Notes: a model not told the origin generated them from the sequence alone. A DNA stretch of 64,000 bases from Haloquadratum sp. (GCA_028275165.1 JAQCNF010000087.1:1-64000), one strand, 5' to 3'; shown: positions 33,798-44,002, counted from the first letter of the stretch. A program made the numbers and translations.

Positions 33798-34682
33798 TCA
33801 CTCGCACTCGTACACAGTTGCCCCAGCAGAGATTCGAGTTTGATATGCACGAGCAGCGACATCAGCCTGCTCAAATGCATCAACCATAGCGCCTGCAACC
33901 TGTCGTCGTGTTGCAGTTGGACAGGCGGCGATAATCGCCGGGCCGGCACCAGATACGGTGACACCTGTTGCACCAGCCATGAACGCAGCCTCCTTGACTG
34001 ATTCATACCCAGTGATGAGGTTCGCTCGGGCGGGCGTGACAATGCGCTCGTCCATTCCTTTACCAACCAATGCAGGATCATCGCGTGCCATCCCAGCGGT
34101 CAGAGTCGCTGCCGAAGCGACTGTGTGTATCAGATTTTCCATTGAGGTTGAGTCAGGAATAACCCTTCGAGCATCGCGTGTTGAAACAGCGATTTCGGGG
34201 AGACAAGCCACGAGTGGGATATCAGCCTCGATTGCAGTCACAGAATCACCACGTGCGACAGTAAATCCGCCAAGTAACGCTGGCGCGACGTTATCAGAAT
34301 GTGCATCACCCGATACGACGGCCTCGCCTTCAGCTGCAATAGGGACGAGTTCATGCCGCGTCAACCCGCGTTCATACAGTGTATTCAGTGCAAGCGCAGC
34401 CCCTGCCGAACTGGCCGCAGACGATCCCAGTCCAGACGATGGACGAACTCCTTTATCTATCTTGATATGCGCTGGGGCGTCAAGCGCGTTAGCCACAGCA
34501 CCAACCACGTTCGAATCTGGGTCTTCGGGAATAAATTGACTCCCTGCACCGCGAACCTCAATTGTCGTGTGCTCGGCCTGACTAACGGTAATGATATCTG
34601 CTGGTCGGTCAAGAGCGACCCCAAATACATCGAATCCACTGCCGAGATTGGCACTGGTCGCTGGAGCCCTGACCTTCAGCAT
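33798..34682 (-). CDS. thrB: Homoserine kinase
   Basis: GHMP-family kinase that phosphorylates homoserine for threonine synthesis. 294 residues from ATG 34682: MLKVRAPATSANLGSGFD at the start, the ATP loop PSSGLGSSAASSAGAA near residue 85, and VSGAGPAIIA near the C-terminus. The frame runs upstream to 34790 but the extra 36 residues are not family-like. It stands between the convergent pdxS and a divergent oxidoreductase; no other threonine gene is close. Confidence 0.95.
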   Translation of the reverse strand: MLKVRAPATSANLGSGFDVFGVALDRPADIITVSQAEHTTIEVRGAGSQFIPEDPDSNVVGAVANALDAPAHIKIDKGVRPSSGLGSSAASSAGAALALNTLYERGLTRHELVPIAAEGEAVVSGDAHSDNVAPALLGGFTVARGDSVTAIEADIPLVACLPEIAVSTRDARRVIPDSTSMENLIHTVASAATLTAGMARDDPALVGKGMDERIVTPARANLITGYESVKEAAFMAGATGVTVSGAGPAIIAACPTATRRQVAGAMVDAFEQADVAARAYQTRISAGATVYECE

Positions 34683-34810
34683 ACGCTCAGGATTGCGAAA
34701 CAGCGGATAAAAAGGTAGCGAAGGCCACACTGAGAGTCGGATTTGAACGTGAGACAGTGATACTGCGGAAGAACTTGGAACTGGTTTCATTGCACTCCAC
34801 AGACCAGTTT

Positions 34811-34818
34811 TTTATATA
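34811..34818 (+). promoter_or_regulatory. TATA box before FAD oxidoreductase
   Basis: TTTATATA, centred 25-26 bases before ATG 34840; a near-consensus archaeal TATA box with leaderless spacing. Confidence 0.65.
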
Positions 34819-34839
34819 GAGTGAAAAGAAATCACGACC

Positions 34840-36204
34840 ATGATTGGGATCGTTGGGGGAGGGATTGCAGGACTGGCGAGTGCGTACCGCCTCCAACAAC
34901 AAGGATTTGATGTACACGTATTCGAAGCCTCAGAATCGATTGGCGGGCTTGCAGCAGTTTATGAGACGGCAGGGGACAATATTGAAAAATTCTATCATCA
35001 TCTCTCAAAGACAGAGGAAACGATTGTCGAGTTGGCCGAAGAATTAGGTATCGGCGACAAGATTGAGTGGAAAATCGGAACGAACGGATATTACGTAGAT
35101 GGCGTTATTCATCCACTGAATACGCCGTGGGAGATTTTGGCGTACCCTCATCTCAATATGCATGATACGATACGATTAGGAGGGCTGACTGCAGGGGTCG
35201 ACCTTCGAGGAGGGTACCCAACGTTGGACAGCTATGAAGATCTGACTGAATATGAGCATGAAACCGTCGAATCATTCGTCAGAGAGCATACAACAGACAA
35301 CGTATACGAGAATTTTGTTGATCCGCTGCTTGATGGGAAATACGGTGCGCGAAAAAAAGATATCTCTGCAGCATGGTTTTTAGGCCGGATCCGGTTTCGT
35401 GGTGAGCGAGACCTCCTTCGTGGGGAAGTTTTAGGATATCCAAGAGGTGGTTTCACGACGATTATCGACGGATTGATCGATGCGGTCGGTCATGAGAACA
35501 TCTCAATAAATACCCCAGTGACTGGTCTCAAATGTAGAGATGATACAGTTGAGTCAATCATAGCTCATGACCAGTCAACACAGACGGAGTACAACTATTC
35601 GGTTGACGGAGTCGTCGTCGCGACGATGCCAAACGTGCTAGAGCAACTCACTGGATATACATGTCAGGTTGAGTTTCAAGGAGCCGTATGTGGATTGATG
35701 CATCTTGAGGAATCATTAATGGACACATACTGGCTTAATATCGCCCATGATGCACCGTTTGGAGCATTGATCGAACATACGAATTTCATCGACCGAGATC
35801 GATACGATGGCGAGCATTTAGTATATGTTGCCGCGTATGTTCAAGACCCCTCTGAACCACTGTGGCAAGCCAACAATGAGGCAGTTCGACGGAAGTGGCT
35901 GAATGAGATTGAGTCAATGTTTCCTGATTTTGATCGAGAGAACATCACAGAGCTAAATATCGCCAGAAATCCGCGGGCCGCCCCGATATATGAATGTGGC
36001 TATCTCGATTTAGTCATCCCGTATGACTTGAGCGAGAGGATCGCCCACGGGATTTATTATGCGGGTATGGCATCGGAAGCACAGTACCCAGAGCGGTCAC
36101 TGAATGGGGGAGTCGTTGCTGGGTTTAATGCAGCAGACAGGATTGTTTCGGATTTTGAAGCGGACTCAGGCACACACACATCCACGCTAACCACTGAACT
36201 GTAA
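34840..36204 (+). CDS. FAD-dependent amine-oxidase-like oxidoreductase
   Basis: Flavoprotein of the NAD(P)/FAD amine oxidase / protoporphyrinogen oxidase-like superfamily, 454 residues. The FAD-binding motif is IGIVGGGIAGLASAYRL with acidic residue in FEASESIGG, and the C-terminal FAD contact is YYAGMASEAQYPERSLNGGV. The middle part (GKYGARKKDISAAWFLGRI, GYPRGGFTTIIDGL) is like enzymes found in polysaccharide and carotenoid clusters. The substrate is unknown. It has its own TATA box, is divergent from thrB, and is followed by IS debris. Confidence 0.88.
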   Translation: MIGIVGGGIAGLASAYRLQQQGFDVHVFEASESIGGLAAVYETAGDNIEKFYHHLSKTEETIVELAEELGIGDKIEWKIGTNGYYVDGVIHPLNTPWEILAYPHLNMHDTIRLGGLTAGVDLRGGYPTLDSYEDLTEYEHETVESFVREHTTDNVYENFVDPLLDGKYGARKKDISAAWFLGRIRFRGERDLLRGEVLGYPRGGFTTIIDGLIDAVGHENISINTPVTGLKCRDDTVESIIAHDQSTQTEYNYSVDGVVVATMPNVLEQLTGYTCQVEFQGAVCGLMHLEESLMDTYWLNIAHDAPFGALIEHTNFIDRDRYDGEHLVYVAAYVQDPSEPLWQANNEAVRRKWLNEIESMFPDFDRENITELNIARNPRAAPIYECGYLDLVIPYDLSERIAHGIYYAGMASEAQYPERSLNGGVVAGFNAADRIVSDFEADSGTHTSTLTTEL

Positions 36205-36436
36205 CTGGTGAGTTCTTTACTACACCACACCACTTCAGAGAGCTTCAATCAGAGTGCCCACAGTTTAATTTGGAGTCGTGAGTAAGCTACCACGTCCTAA
36301 GACATTCAGCGTAGGCACCTGTTCTCGCTGCTCAAGACAGTAGGCGAATATTCGCCGTTCATGTTCAACCCCCCGCTGTTCAAGAGTACGCTGACGAGTA
36401 CGCCCCCCGCTCAGACTTTTGCTGGTCGCGGAGTTA

Positions 36437-36709
36437 CTACAAGCCAATATTCTTCGCCGCATTGTTACCAGCACGAACATCGGACCCGCGTTTCGGATAC
36501 CCAAACATATTCTGACCATTCTGACTCGGCCTATTTGTCCTCGTAGGTGAATCCAGACTTCGAGCAACGCTGACTCGTGTAAGCCGGACTTGCTTCACGA
36601 CGAGCCCTTCCAACTCGGCTTTGTACGTGACGCACTCGAACAATTGATAGAACGCCCACCTGTGAACCGCCTTCAGGTACACGAGGCGTTCCCGGATTTC
36701 TTTACTACT
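36437..36709 (-). pseudogene. IS1341-type tnpB 3' remnant
   Basis: C-terminal remnant of a TnpB on the minus strand with frameshifts: SKEIRERLVYLK, HRWAFYQLFECVTYKAELEGLVV, then in another frame YTSQRCSKSGFTYEDN (zinc-ribbon first half), and back to SDVRAGNNAAKNIGL before the stop at 36437. The second cysteine pair is lost. No 5' part is visible. The rest of 36205-36436 and 36710-36765 holds no gene. Confidence 0.8.
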
Positions 36710-36765
36710 CGCTCACTCCCCCCTACGCGTTTAGCTCTAAGCAAGGCGTTCTATACCTGTTGCAA

Positions 36766-37371
36766 CTAAATTTTGCCATCCTCTGTGTCTGATTCCACGT
36801 CCTCAAGACCTGGTGCCACTGAGATATCGACATCGCTCGGCGTTGGCTGTCCCCCGACCACAAGAGAGCCATCCTCGTCCTCAACGTATACGTCATCGGC
36901 AAATCCACCGGACGCATGAGGGTGTGTTGTACCCTTTAGTCGCTGAGGCGTTGAGGGAGCCTGCGGGATGTCCTGTGTGCGAAAGTTTCCCAGCGGGTCC
37001 GCAATATCAATCTCGTATCTATCAAAAAACATCTCATATCGGGTGTAATGTTGCTCTATCTCATTCTTTGGAAACTCCATCATCTCTGTCCATCCGTGAT
37101 TAAAGAAGTCGAAGTTTGCCTGAATATGAGTAATTTCCCGTGCCTCTGCTTCGGTGAAGCCCTCGTGTAAAGCAGTAACGTATGTGCTGAACGTGCATTC
37201 AAAGAATGACTCAAGATGTAGCTTTCGCTCCTCACGGTGGTCAGCGTCTGCTTTTTGAGCAAATATGTTGACGTGAAGATTGACGAGTTTTTCTGTCGCA
37301 ATTTTGCCAATGACTGGCATTGTAAGAGCCTTTTTTGCAGCAAAATGTCTGATATTCTGTCGGAGCTTCAT
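36766..37371 (-). CDS. DUF6149-type conserved haloarchaeal protein
   Basis: Unknown function, 201 residues from ATG 37371 (ATG 37374 also possible). The first 140 residues are helical and rich in aromatic, His and Lys residues (HVNIFAQKADADHREERKLHLESFFE); the last 60 are acidic and low in complexity. No membrane helix or known motif. It resembles a haloarchaeal family I know as DUF6149. It is isolated: IS debris downstream and a divergent flavoprotein upstream. Confidence 0.78.
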   Translation of the reverse strand: MKLRQNIRHFAAKKALTMPVIGKIATEKLVNLHVNIFAQKADADHREERKLHLESFFECTFSTYVTALHEGFTEAEAREITHIQANFDFFNHGWTEMMEFPKNEIEQHYTRYEMFFDRYEIDIADPLGNFRTQDIPQAPSTPQRLKGTTHPHASGGFADDVYVEDEDGSLVVGGQPTPSDVDISVAPGLEDVESDTEDGKI

Positions 37372-37551
37372 CATTTACAGTACTATCCGAGATAATTTAA
37401 CTCTTGTAGAGGAGAGTCATTCATAGTGCTGGCTTCAGACAACACATGTGGAGATTGAGCAAGGGGGGGATGGATTATGGTCCTGATAGGGTGTATATCT
37501 GCACTTTAGCGGATGGCAATCCACATTAACCCCCAGCGCGAGGATTCAACT

Positions 37552-38796
37552 ATGACTCAATCATACGTTATCATTGGCGATGGCGTCGCTGGCAGTTCCG
37601 CTGCTGAGCGGTTGCGAGAGGAGGCGCCCGGTGCAGATATAACCATTGTCACTGATGAGGGAGAGGCACTTTATAACCGAATTCTGATCAAAGAATACGC
37701 GAAAGGGAAGTTACCTGAGGCGCCTATCTCTATTCATGATGAGTCGTGGTATAGTGAGCGCGATATCGATCTGCGGATGAATACACTGGTCGTCAATGTC
37801 GATGTCCACGGTCATACAATCGAAACTCACGATGGACAGACACTCGGTTGGGATAAGTTGCTCATCGCAACCGGGGGGACGCCAGCTCAGTTGCCTGTCG
37901 AAAACGCGGACGCAGATGGTATCCATCACTTCTGGACATTTCAGGATGCCAGAGCGATCAAGTCACATATCGAAAAAGCAGAGCAGTCAGTTATCGTAGG
38001 AGCGGGGCTTCTGGGAATTGATTTAGCAGCAACAACAGCAGCACAGGACGTTGAAGGAAAGTATCTCATGCGGGGCGACTGCTGGTGGCGATATGCGCTC
38101 TCGGAATCCGGTGCAGAGATCATTCATGATGCACTTCGTGAGCGAGATGTGACTCCGGTCTTCCAGTCAGGTGTCGACCGTTTTGAGACCGACGACACGG
38201 GGGCTGTTGAGGCAGCTGTGGATCCAAACGGAGACCATTATCCAGCAGATTTTGTCGGCATCGCAATTGGACTAGATTTCAATACCGAGATTCTTCGCGA
38301 CACCCCTGTGAAAATTGAGGACGGCATAGTTGTTGATGAATATATGCGGACAGACCATCAGGATATCTTTGCAGCTGGTGATATCACACAGTTTTATGAC
38401 CGGTTATTGGGTGCACGTGGGCAAAACGGCGCATGGGGGTCAGCAAAGGAGCAAGGTGCGATCGCTGCACAGAATATGGTTGAATACGAGTCAGAACCAT
38501 TCGAGTGGGTGTCGTCGTACTCAATCACGCACTTCGACTTCCCGTTTCTTTCATTTGGCCACCCTACACGAGGTGATGACTCGGCCGAAGCAAAGTACTC
38601 TGAGACAGAATGGCGACGATTGGCGTTCAAAGATGGCCAAATTATTGGTGGTGTGCTGATCGGTGACCTCTCACCACAGTCAAAATATAAAACACTTATT
38701 CGAGAACAACGCGTTGTCGCGGATCAAAAAGAGATTCTGATGAAACAAGAATTCGAGCTTGATGAACTTGAGGCGGCTGGGACCACGGTCGAATAA
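37552..38796 (+). CDS. NAD(P)/FAD-dependent oxidoreductase, rubredoxin-reductase-like
   Basis: Flavoprotein disulfide-reductase-fold enzyme, 414 residues from ATG 37552. FAD motif YVIIGDGVAGSSAAERLRE at the N-terminus; NAD(P) motif VIVGAGLLGIDLAAT near residue 150; second FAD contact IFAAGDITQF near 280. There is no redox CxxC pair, so it resembles ferredoxin/rubredoxin or nitrite reductase FAD subunits rather than thioredoxin reductases. The electron partner is unknown. The frame opens at 37513, but the family motif begins right after 37552. Confidence 0.9.
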   Translation: MTQSYVIIGDGVAGSSAAERLREEAPGADITIVTDEGEALYNRILIKEYAKGKLPEAPISIHDESWYSERDIDLRMNTLVVNVDVHGHTIETHDGQTLGWDKLLIATGGTPAQLPVENADADGIHHFWTFQDARAIKSHIEKAEQSVIVGAGLLGIDLAATTAAQDVEGKYLMRGDCWWRYALSESGAEIIHDALRERDVTPVFQSGVDRFETDDTGAVEAAVDPNGDHYPADFVGIAIGLDFNTEILRDTPVKIEDGIVVDEYMRTDHQDIFAAGDITQFYDRLLGARGQNGAWGSAKEQGAIAAQNMVEYESEPFEWVSSYSITHFDFPFLSFGHPTRGDDSAEAKYSETEWRRLAFKDGQIIGGVLIGDLSPQSKYKTLIREQRVVADQKEILMKQEFELDELEAAGTTVE

Positions 38797-38861
38797 TCTT
38801 CATGCAAGCGTGATGTGGTGTCGTCGAAGTATTTATTATGCTTAATAATGTATGTGAAGCT

Positions 38862-39092
38862 ATGTCACAGTCCATCGATAGCCAGACTGCATCAACAACT
38901 CCCGTCGCTATCGTTGAGTGTGATCCCGAAACGATTGAACCAACTGACTCGGTTACACACGTCGACCAGTTGCCAACTCACGATCGCGAGCGAATCGTTG
39001 AGGCTATTGATGCAGAGGTTACCACAGTGATGGTAGATTCGGTACAGCCGGGTACCGTGATCCGTTATACATCGTATTATAAGCTTAAATAA
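38862..39092 (+). CDS. Small haloarchaeal protein, 76 residues
   Basis: Function unknown. From ATG 38862: acidic N-terminus, then TVMVDSVQPGTVIRYTSYYKLK at the end, a beta-rich tail like other short haloarchaeal proteins (DUF7979-type, from memory). The frame opens at 38838; ATG 38862 gives a typical acidic start. It lies 65 bases after the flavoprotein gene on the same strand and may be cotranscribed. Confidence 0.6.
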   Translation: MSQSIDSQTASTTPVAIVECDPETIEPTDSVTHVDQLPTHDRERIVEAIDAEVTTVMVDSVQPGTVIRYTSYYKLK

Positions 39093-39289
39093 TTCGTTGC
39101 GAACGACTCTATTTCCCGTGTAACAAAGAGTCTCTGTTTCCTTGCAGTCGGGTACCATAAGACAGCGACAGTTCCGTCGGTCACCTCACCTGACCCGTTG
39201 GTGAATCGCTACACCGACGAACCATGTCCTCAAAAACAACACCGGCACTCCCAATGTAGTATCTGTCCTTATATAATCATACCCGTATT

Positions 39290-39445
39290 TGACTTCTGGA
39301 TGACGTCTCAGAATCGTTCGGCTCAAGTAGCAGTTGAGTCGTTTGGCAATCTGGGCAGGACTTGATTTCGGATCGGGTCAGCTTTCACGAACAGGTGAGC
39401 GTGTTCGATGGCAATCTCTATCGATATAATCTTGTGACCGGATAG
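39290..39445 (-). pseudogene. IS200 tnpA remnant
   Basis: Minus-strand fragment ISIEIAIEHAHLFVKADP, which is the HUH-motif region of TnpA (PDHxHLFVKADP), followed by an interrupted tail with two stops. The rest of the 660-base gap 39093-39755 contains no gene I can support and may hold more of this element. Confidence 0.65.
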
Positions 39446-39755
39446 TCCTGTTCAGCAGTTCATTGGAACGGCTCCACAAGTTCGTCTCGGACTCACTCCA
39501 ACACCCCGTAACGGGAGCTCAAACATCATACGGACACGACGGAGTTGTTGGGTTGTAGGAGGGCAATCGGGCTTCAGAGACACGAACGATGTATTTGATC
39601 GCTTCATCATAACCGACCTCGTTCGATGGGAAACTGAAGAGCCGATATGGGAAAAGGTATCTAAATCACTTCCGTGGTGAACGGCAGGATTTCCATGGTG
39701 CAGTGAATAGGTCCTGGACCGATGCTGTTTTTGTAGCTTACTTGCAACTTCTTAT

Positions 39756-40187
39756 ATGACAGACGACACAGGCTCAACCACAGGGGATGCGGATATGACG
39801 TTAGCGTTTGAACTTAATGCACTGCAAACGCTTGCAGATCCAGCAGCAGTATTCAACGATGCTAGACAGTGGACCGAGTATGTCGGTGTTGTGAGTGAAA
39901 AGCCGACCTACGTCGTCACAAACTACACACGGAAACATCGTGTGAGACAAGACTTTTTTTCAGGTCCACGCGGCGTGCAAGAGAGTCTCGAAAATGTCAA
40001 AACCCAATTCGGCACAGCACGGCACGTCCTTGTCAGCAATGACCCAGATGACCGCGCTGTCGCTATAGATGCAGATTGGGAGTTTCTACCTCTCGATGAA
40101 GCTGCATCAGCTGCTGGGTGGGAGATATCGGAAACGGAAGACGAAGACGACCCGTTTGAGACGCAAACCCGCGATGACTGGCCTTAG
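39756..40187 (+). CDS. Conserved haloarchaeal protein (DUF7124-like)
   Basis: Unknown function, 143 residues. After an acidic start comes MTLAFELNALQTLADPAAVF, then YVGVVSEKPTYVVTNYTRKHRVRQDFFSG, and a C-terminal acidic tail (ETEDEDDPFETQTRDDW). There is no known motif; the strand-helix pattern with TARHVLVSNDPDDRAVAI suggests a Rossmann-like small domain. It is on the same strand as mptA, 91 bases upstream, so a common function is possible but not shown. Confidence 0.72.
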   Translation: MTDDTGSTTGDADMTLAFELNALQTLADPAAVFNDARQWTEYVGVVSEKPTYVVTNYTRKHRVRQDFFSGPRGVQESLENVKTQFGTARHVLVSNDPDDRAVAIDADWEFLPLDEAASAAGWEISETEDEDDPFETQTRDDWP

Positions 40188-40278
40188 AGCAGTCATCTCA
40201 TCGACTAAGCGAATTCGATAGCAAAGGCGAAACCACCGAACGAAAACATTAATCGACCGCCACACCAGTGTTTAGCTG

Positions 40279-41208
40279 ATGAGTCACCAATTGCCTGATA
40301 TTCAGGCAAGCAGTCCGGATGTATCTGTAGGGTTGAGTCAGGTGGGTGTAACTGGAGTTGATAAGCTGATTAAGATCGACCGACACGATGAGGACCCGTT
40401 GGTACTGATGGCCGAATTTGAGGTATTTGTCGATCTCCCGAGCGGACGCAAAGGAATTGATATGAGCCGGAATATGCAGGTCATCGATGAGACACTTGAA
40501 GCTGCGATCTCTGAGCCGACCTATCGTGTTGAGGACATGTGTGGGGATGTTGCTGAGCGGCTCTTGAGTAAACACGAGTACACATCTACTGCGGAAGTCC
40601 GAATGAGCGCTGATTATATTGTACGAGAGGACACTCCTGCCAGTAAACTTCCCTCACAGAGCACCATTACCATCGTTGCAAGTGCCACAGCGACTGAGGA
40701 AGGAACGAGAGAGGAGATTGGGGCCGAGGTTGAAGGAATGACCGTCTGCCCATGTTCTCAGGGTATGTCTGCATCACGTGCACGCGATGTGCTACACGAT
40801 CTGAACATTGACCCGGAGACGATCGACACGTTTCTCGAACAGGTCCCGCAACCGGGTCACTCACAACGAGGCCATGCCACGCTGACGATCACGGCTGATG
40901 GATCTCCTGAAGTAGATTTAATGGAGGTGGTAAATATCGCCCGTGACGCGATGTCTGCCCGGATTTACAATTTGGCGAAGCGCCCAGATGAAGACTATAT
41001 GACTTACCGTGGACATGCTGATGCGAAATTCGTCGAAGACTGCGTTCGGTCGATGGCCGAGCAAGTTGTTGCAGAATTTGATCATCTTGGTGACAGCGCA
41101 GTCGTCCATATGAAACAGTCGAACGATGAATCAATTCACCAACATAATGCTCACGCAGAACGTGAGATGACGTTCAAGCAGCTACGCCGCGAAGTTCGGC
41201 ATGCTTGA
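40279..41208 (+). CDS. mptA: GTP cyclohydrolase MptA
   Basis: Fe(II)-dependent archaeal GTP cyclohydrolase (COG1469 / FolE2-type) that makes 7,8-dihydroneopterin 2',3'-cyclic phosphate, the first step in pterin synthesis. 309 residues with tunnelling-fold repeats. Marker segments are [29 protein letters not shown] and [13 protein letters not shown] (Cys157/Cys159), with [25 protein letters not shown] near the C-terminus, split here in two parts: [12 protein letters not shown] and [13 protein letters not shown]. The ATG 40279 starts the family N-terminus. A pterin dehydratase gene is elsewhere in the window. Confidence 0.96.
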   Translation: MSHQLPDIQASSPDVSVGLSQVGVTGVDKLIKIDRHDEDPLVLMAEFEVFVDLPSGRKGIDMSRNMQVIDETLEAAISEPTYRVEDMCGDVAERLLSKHEYTSTAEVRMSADYIVREDTPASKLPSQSTITIVASATATEEGTREEIGAEVEGMTVCPCSQGMSASRARDVLHDLNIDPETIDTFLEQVPQPGHSQRGHATLTITADGSPEVDLMEVVNIARDAMSARIYNLAKRPDEDYMTYRGHADAKFVEDCVRSMAEQVVAEFDHLGDSAVVHMKQSNDESIHQHNAHAEREMTFKQLRREVRHA

Positions 41209-41350
41209 TTGTGTGGATCTCACTAACAGTCGTTGGCTATGACCAGTGTTGAGATGCGAAGCCGCAGTTATTGGGCTTAGAACCCCGGTTGAGTTGAGAC
41301 GTTCCATTCCGGATCATAAAAATCAGATTGCCAACAGCTGCTCATACTGA

Positions 41351-42982
41351 CTACTGAGCGAGAGAGAGAGATTGTACTGCGGTCATCATTTCTTCTGGAG
41401 AGGATACCTTCTGTGTTTTCGAATCCACTCGAACGATTGCACTTGAGCTATCGACACCGCATGGACATGGGTCTACGATAACTTCATGATCCGCGATTCG
41501 AAGTGCAGCACGGTGTAGTCGTGAGTTTGGCCCAGAGCCAACATCAACCGTCAGCGGTGATCGTTGCAGTCGACTACTGACTGCAGCGTAATGTGCTAAC
41601 TGGACACCAAAGCGATCAAAAGCACCAGCATGTGCAGCAAGTGCCTCACGAGCAGCTGTTCGAAAGCGTGGCTTATCACTCAAATAAGCTAACTCAAATA
41701 ATGCATCAGCGAGTTCTGCTGCTAAATCAATCGGATAAAGTGGTCGGTGAAGCAGTCCGACTTTCCTCAGTGGTCCATCAAGCACTGCTCCACTGTCAGC
41801 TTGAAGCTGGTCAAGAGCCTGGTCAGCAAATGAGCACGCCAGTGAGAGGAGATGTGAGTTAAGAGAGGATGGTTGTGGGCCAAGAACTTGATACCCACGA
41901 ACCAACGCTTGAAGGAAATACGCACAGTCCTCAAGTAAGTCCTGTGGTGAAGAAGTGTTGTATTGATGTGAAAGCGTCAGCTGGCTTCCATTCGTGAGAA
42001 ACGTAGAGCTCAGTGTCTGAAGCAATTGTAGAGCCAATGCTCGAGTCGACTCATCGTCTGTATATCCGCTGAAGAGAAGCAGTGCATCTACCGCTACCGC
42101 ATTTGGACCAGCGTAGCTATTGATATCGCGCCGGTTATCTCGCTCAGATTGCGATATTACAATGCTATTATCAAGACGGTCCTCTCGGAAGAGGTAGGTG
42201 CTCAGGAACTCGGTTGCCGCTTTAGCCTTCCTTCGATACTGGAGGTCTCCAGTATATGCATAGGCGTGTGCGTAGCTTCGAATAAGCGCTGCGTTGACCG
42301 ATACGAGCTTGGCAGAATGAGGTGCAGACCAGTCCTGCTCGTGCGCGTGCCGGTAGAATCCACCGGTGGTGTCATCCCAGAGGCCATCTCCAATTTGCTC
42401 AAGCGCAGCACACGCCTTTGATTGGTCTCGTTTGAAAGCGAAGTCAATTGCCCTGGGTAGTGGAAACTTAGCAGCATCACCCCAACCGTGATATTGTTGA
42501 TCCCACTGTGCCTCGAGCTGCCCTGTCATGTGAGCTTCAATATCGTCCGTCAGCGGTTCCGGCACGAGCGAGTCGTGATCTAATGCAGGGGGGACTTCGC
42601 CCACGAGATTGACCTCGTCGCGCAAGCGATGCCTGATGCTCTCGATCATGTGACGCATTTCGTCTGGGGTGAGATATCCAGCTTCTGCAATGACAGATCC
42701 ATCAGGGGCGAGAAAGACCGTTGCTGGGAATCCACCGATAGTGTACCGCTCACGAATACGAGGACGCCTGTCTACATCAACACGGACAGGCACAGTCACA
42801 TCATTAATATGTGCTGCTATCTGTGGTTCGGCGTATGTCTCACGGTCCATCTTGAGGCAGTCGCTACACCACGTTGCCGTAAGGGACAGCAACAATGGCC
42901 GGTCCAATTGGCGTGCCGAAGCAAATGCTTGTTCTCCCCATTCCAACCATTCGACACGGGTGAAATTCTTCATTCTCTTCAA
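41351..42982 (-). CDS. DUF255 (thioredoxin-domain, YyaL/SSP411-type) protein
   Basis: Large cytosolic protein: N-terminal thioredoxin-like domain (about 1-115) followed by an (alpha/alpha) toroid of the N-acylglucosamine epimerase type. The active-site motif is TWCSDCLKM with Cys39 and Cys42, where the family often reads WCHWCHVM. Later segments GGFYRHAHEQDWSAPHSAKL and ANAVAVDALLLFSGYT-like sequence fit the toroid. The 543-residue length is shorter than many members (about 680-730), with the C-terminal part reduced. The substrate is unknown. ATG 42973 is an alternative start. It is divergent from fxsA. Confidence 0.87.
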   Translation of the reverse strand: MKRMKNFTRVEWLEWGEQAFASARQLDRPLLLSLTATWCSDCLKMDRETYAEPQIAAHINDVTVPVRVDVDRRPRIRERYTIGGFPATVFLAPDGSVIAEAGYLTPDEMRHMIESIRHRLRDEVNLVGEVPPALDHDSLVPEPLTDDIEAHMTGQLEAQWDQQYHGWGDAAKFPLPRAIDFAFKRDQSKACAALEQIGDGLWDDTTGGFYRHAHEQDWSAPHSAKLVSVNAALIRSYAHAYAYTGDLQYRRKAKAATEFLSTYLFREDRLDNSIVISQSERDNRRDINSYAGPNAVAVDALLLFSGYTDDESTRALALQLLQTLSSTFLTNGSQLTLSHQYNTSSPQDLLEDCAYFLQALVRGYQVLGPQPSSLNSHLLSLACSFADQALDQLQADSGAVLDGPLRKVGLLHRPLYPIDLAAELADALFELAYLSDKPRFRTAAREALAAHAGAFDRFGVQLAHYAAVSSRLQRSPLTVDVGSGPNSRLHRAALRIADHEVIVDPCPCGVDSSSAIVRVDSKTQKVSSPEEMMTAVQSLSLAQ

Positions 42983-43071
42983 CTATGGAACCAGCATAAC
43001 TAAGCGCTTTGTGGGATGCAAACAACAGTATGTGACGCAAGGCATATGATTGCGCTCATCTTGATACAATT

Positions 43072-43560
43072 ATGCGGACCCGCTGGATGATTGGCGGACT
43101 CTTGGCTGTGCCATTAGTGGATACGCTGTTGCTACTTCCGTTGGCTTCAGAGATTGGGTTACTGCAGACTGTTCTTCTCGTTGTCCTGACTGGCTTGGTT
43201 GGTATGTTACTAGTTCGAGCAGAGGGGCGACACACTGTGGCTAAGATACAGCAGCGTGTGACGACTGGTGAACTCCCGACTGACGAATTGGTCGATGGAG
43301 GACTGTTAATTTTCGCTGGTGCACTTCTTTTGACACCAGGGGTCGTGACTGATCTGATTGGATTCGCTGCATCGATTCCAGTCACGAGAATTCCAATCCG
43401 CACGGCATTAAAACGATACATAATCATGCCCGCACTTGACCGTCGAAGTGAAGGCTTTGTCTCAGGTAATGTCTGGGTCGGTGGAACTCCAAGTGAGGAT
43501 GTCGTTAACTTAGATCCAGAGGAGTACGCACGCTCAACTGAAGACAAGGATGATAACTGA
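43072..43560 (+). CDS. fxsA: FxsA family membrane protein
   Basis: Cytoplasmic membrane protein of the FxsA family, which in E. coli relieves exclusion of phage T7 by the F plasmid; its native role is unclear. 162 residues with four hydrophobic segments: WMIGGLLAVPLVDTLLLLPL, TVLLVVLTGLVGMLLV, GLLIFAGALLLTPGVVTDLIG and a following short one. The family signature LLLTPGVVTDLIG is clear. The C-terminus is acidic. It stands alone, divergent from the DUF255 gene. Confidence 0.9.
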   Translation: MRTRWMIGGLLAVPLVDTLLLLPLASEIGLLQTVLLVVLTGLVGMLLVRAEGRHTVAKIQQRVTTGELPTDELVDGGLLIFAGALLLTPGVVTDLIGFAASIPVTRIPIRTALKRYIIMPALDRRSEGFVSGNVWVGGTPSEDVVNLDPEEYARSTEDKDDN

Positions 43561-44002
43561 GTCTGGAGAGTGTGAGTCGCCTCAGATCGGGTTGTGAGAC
43601 TTCTTCGCCGGATCAGCTTTCTCCGATGGAACTCCGTATTCCCCGAATTTGTACGACACGAGATCGTGTGAAAGGCGACGAATACCAGCGTCGGTTCATT
43701 CAGGATCCTCAGTATCCTCATGCCCACAGGCTCTTCAGAGATGATTCCGAGGTTATCTAGCTGTTGTGCTCACTCACGATTTCTTGTGACATTTGGTGGC
43801 ATTGGCATAGATAAACCGCTTGAGGGGGCTTTTGATCGTTATCTTCAACCGAGATTTATTCAATGAGCCTGACCCCGAGACACTGACATGACATGTAAAA
43901 CCTGCATTGATGAGTCTTAGAAACACATTGAGGTGGTCACGTATATATGATGAAAGGAAACTCTTATACAGATAATACAGTTAGGTCAGCATGACAACTC
44001 GC
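43561..44002. other. Intergenic before tRNA-Ile, no gene seen
   Basis: 440 bases with only short open frames lacking features. The last 60 bases are AT-rich (ATATATGATG, CTCTTATACAG) and probably hold the tRNA promoter. Confidence 0.5.

Noticed and set aside
43056-43727. 223-codon open frame on the minus strand
   Set aside because: Opposite fxsA; basic, Thr/Arg-rich composition typical of an antisense shadow.
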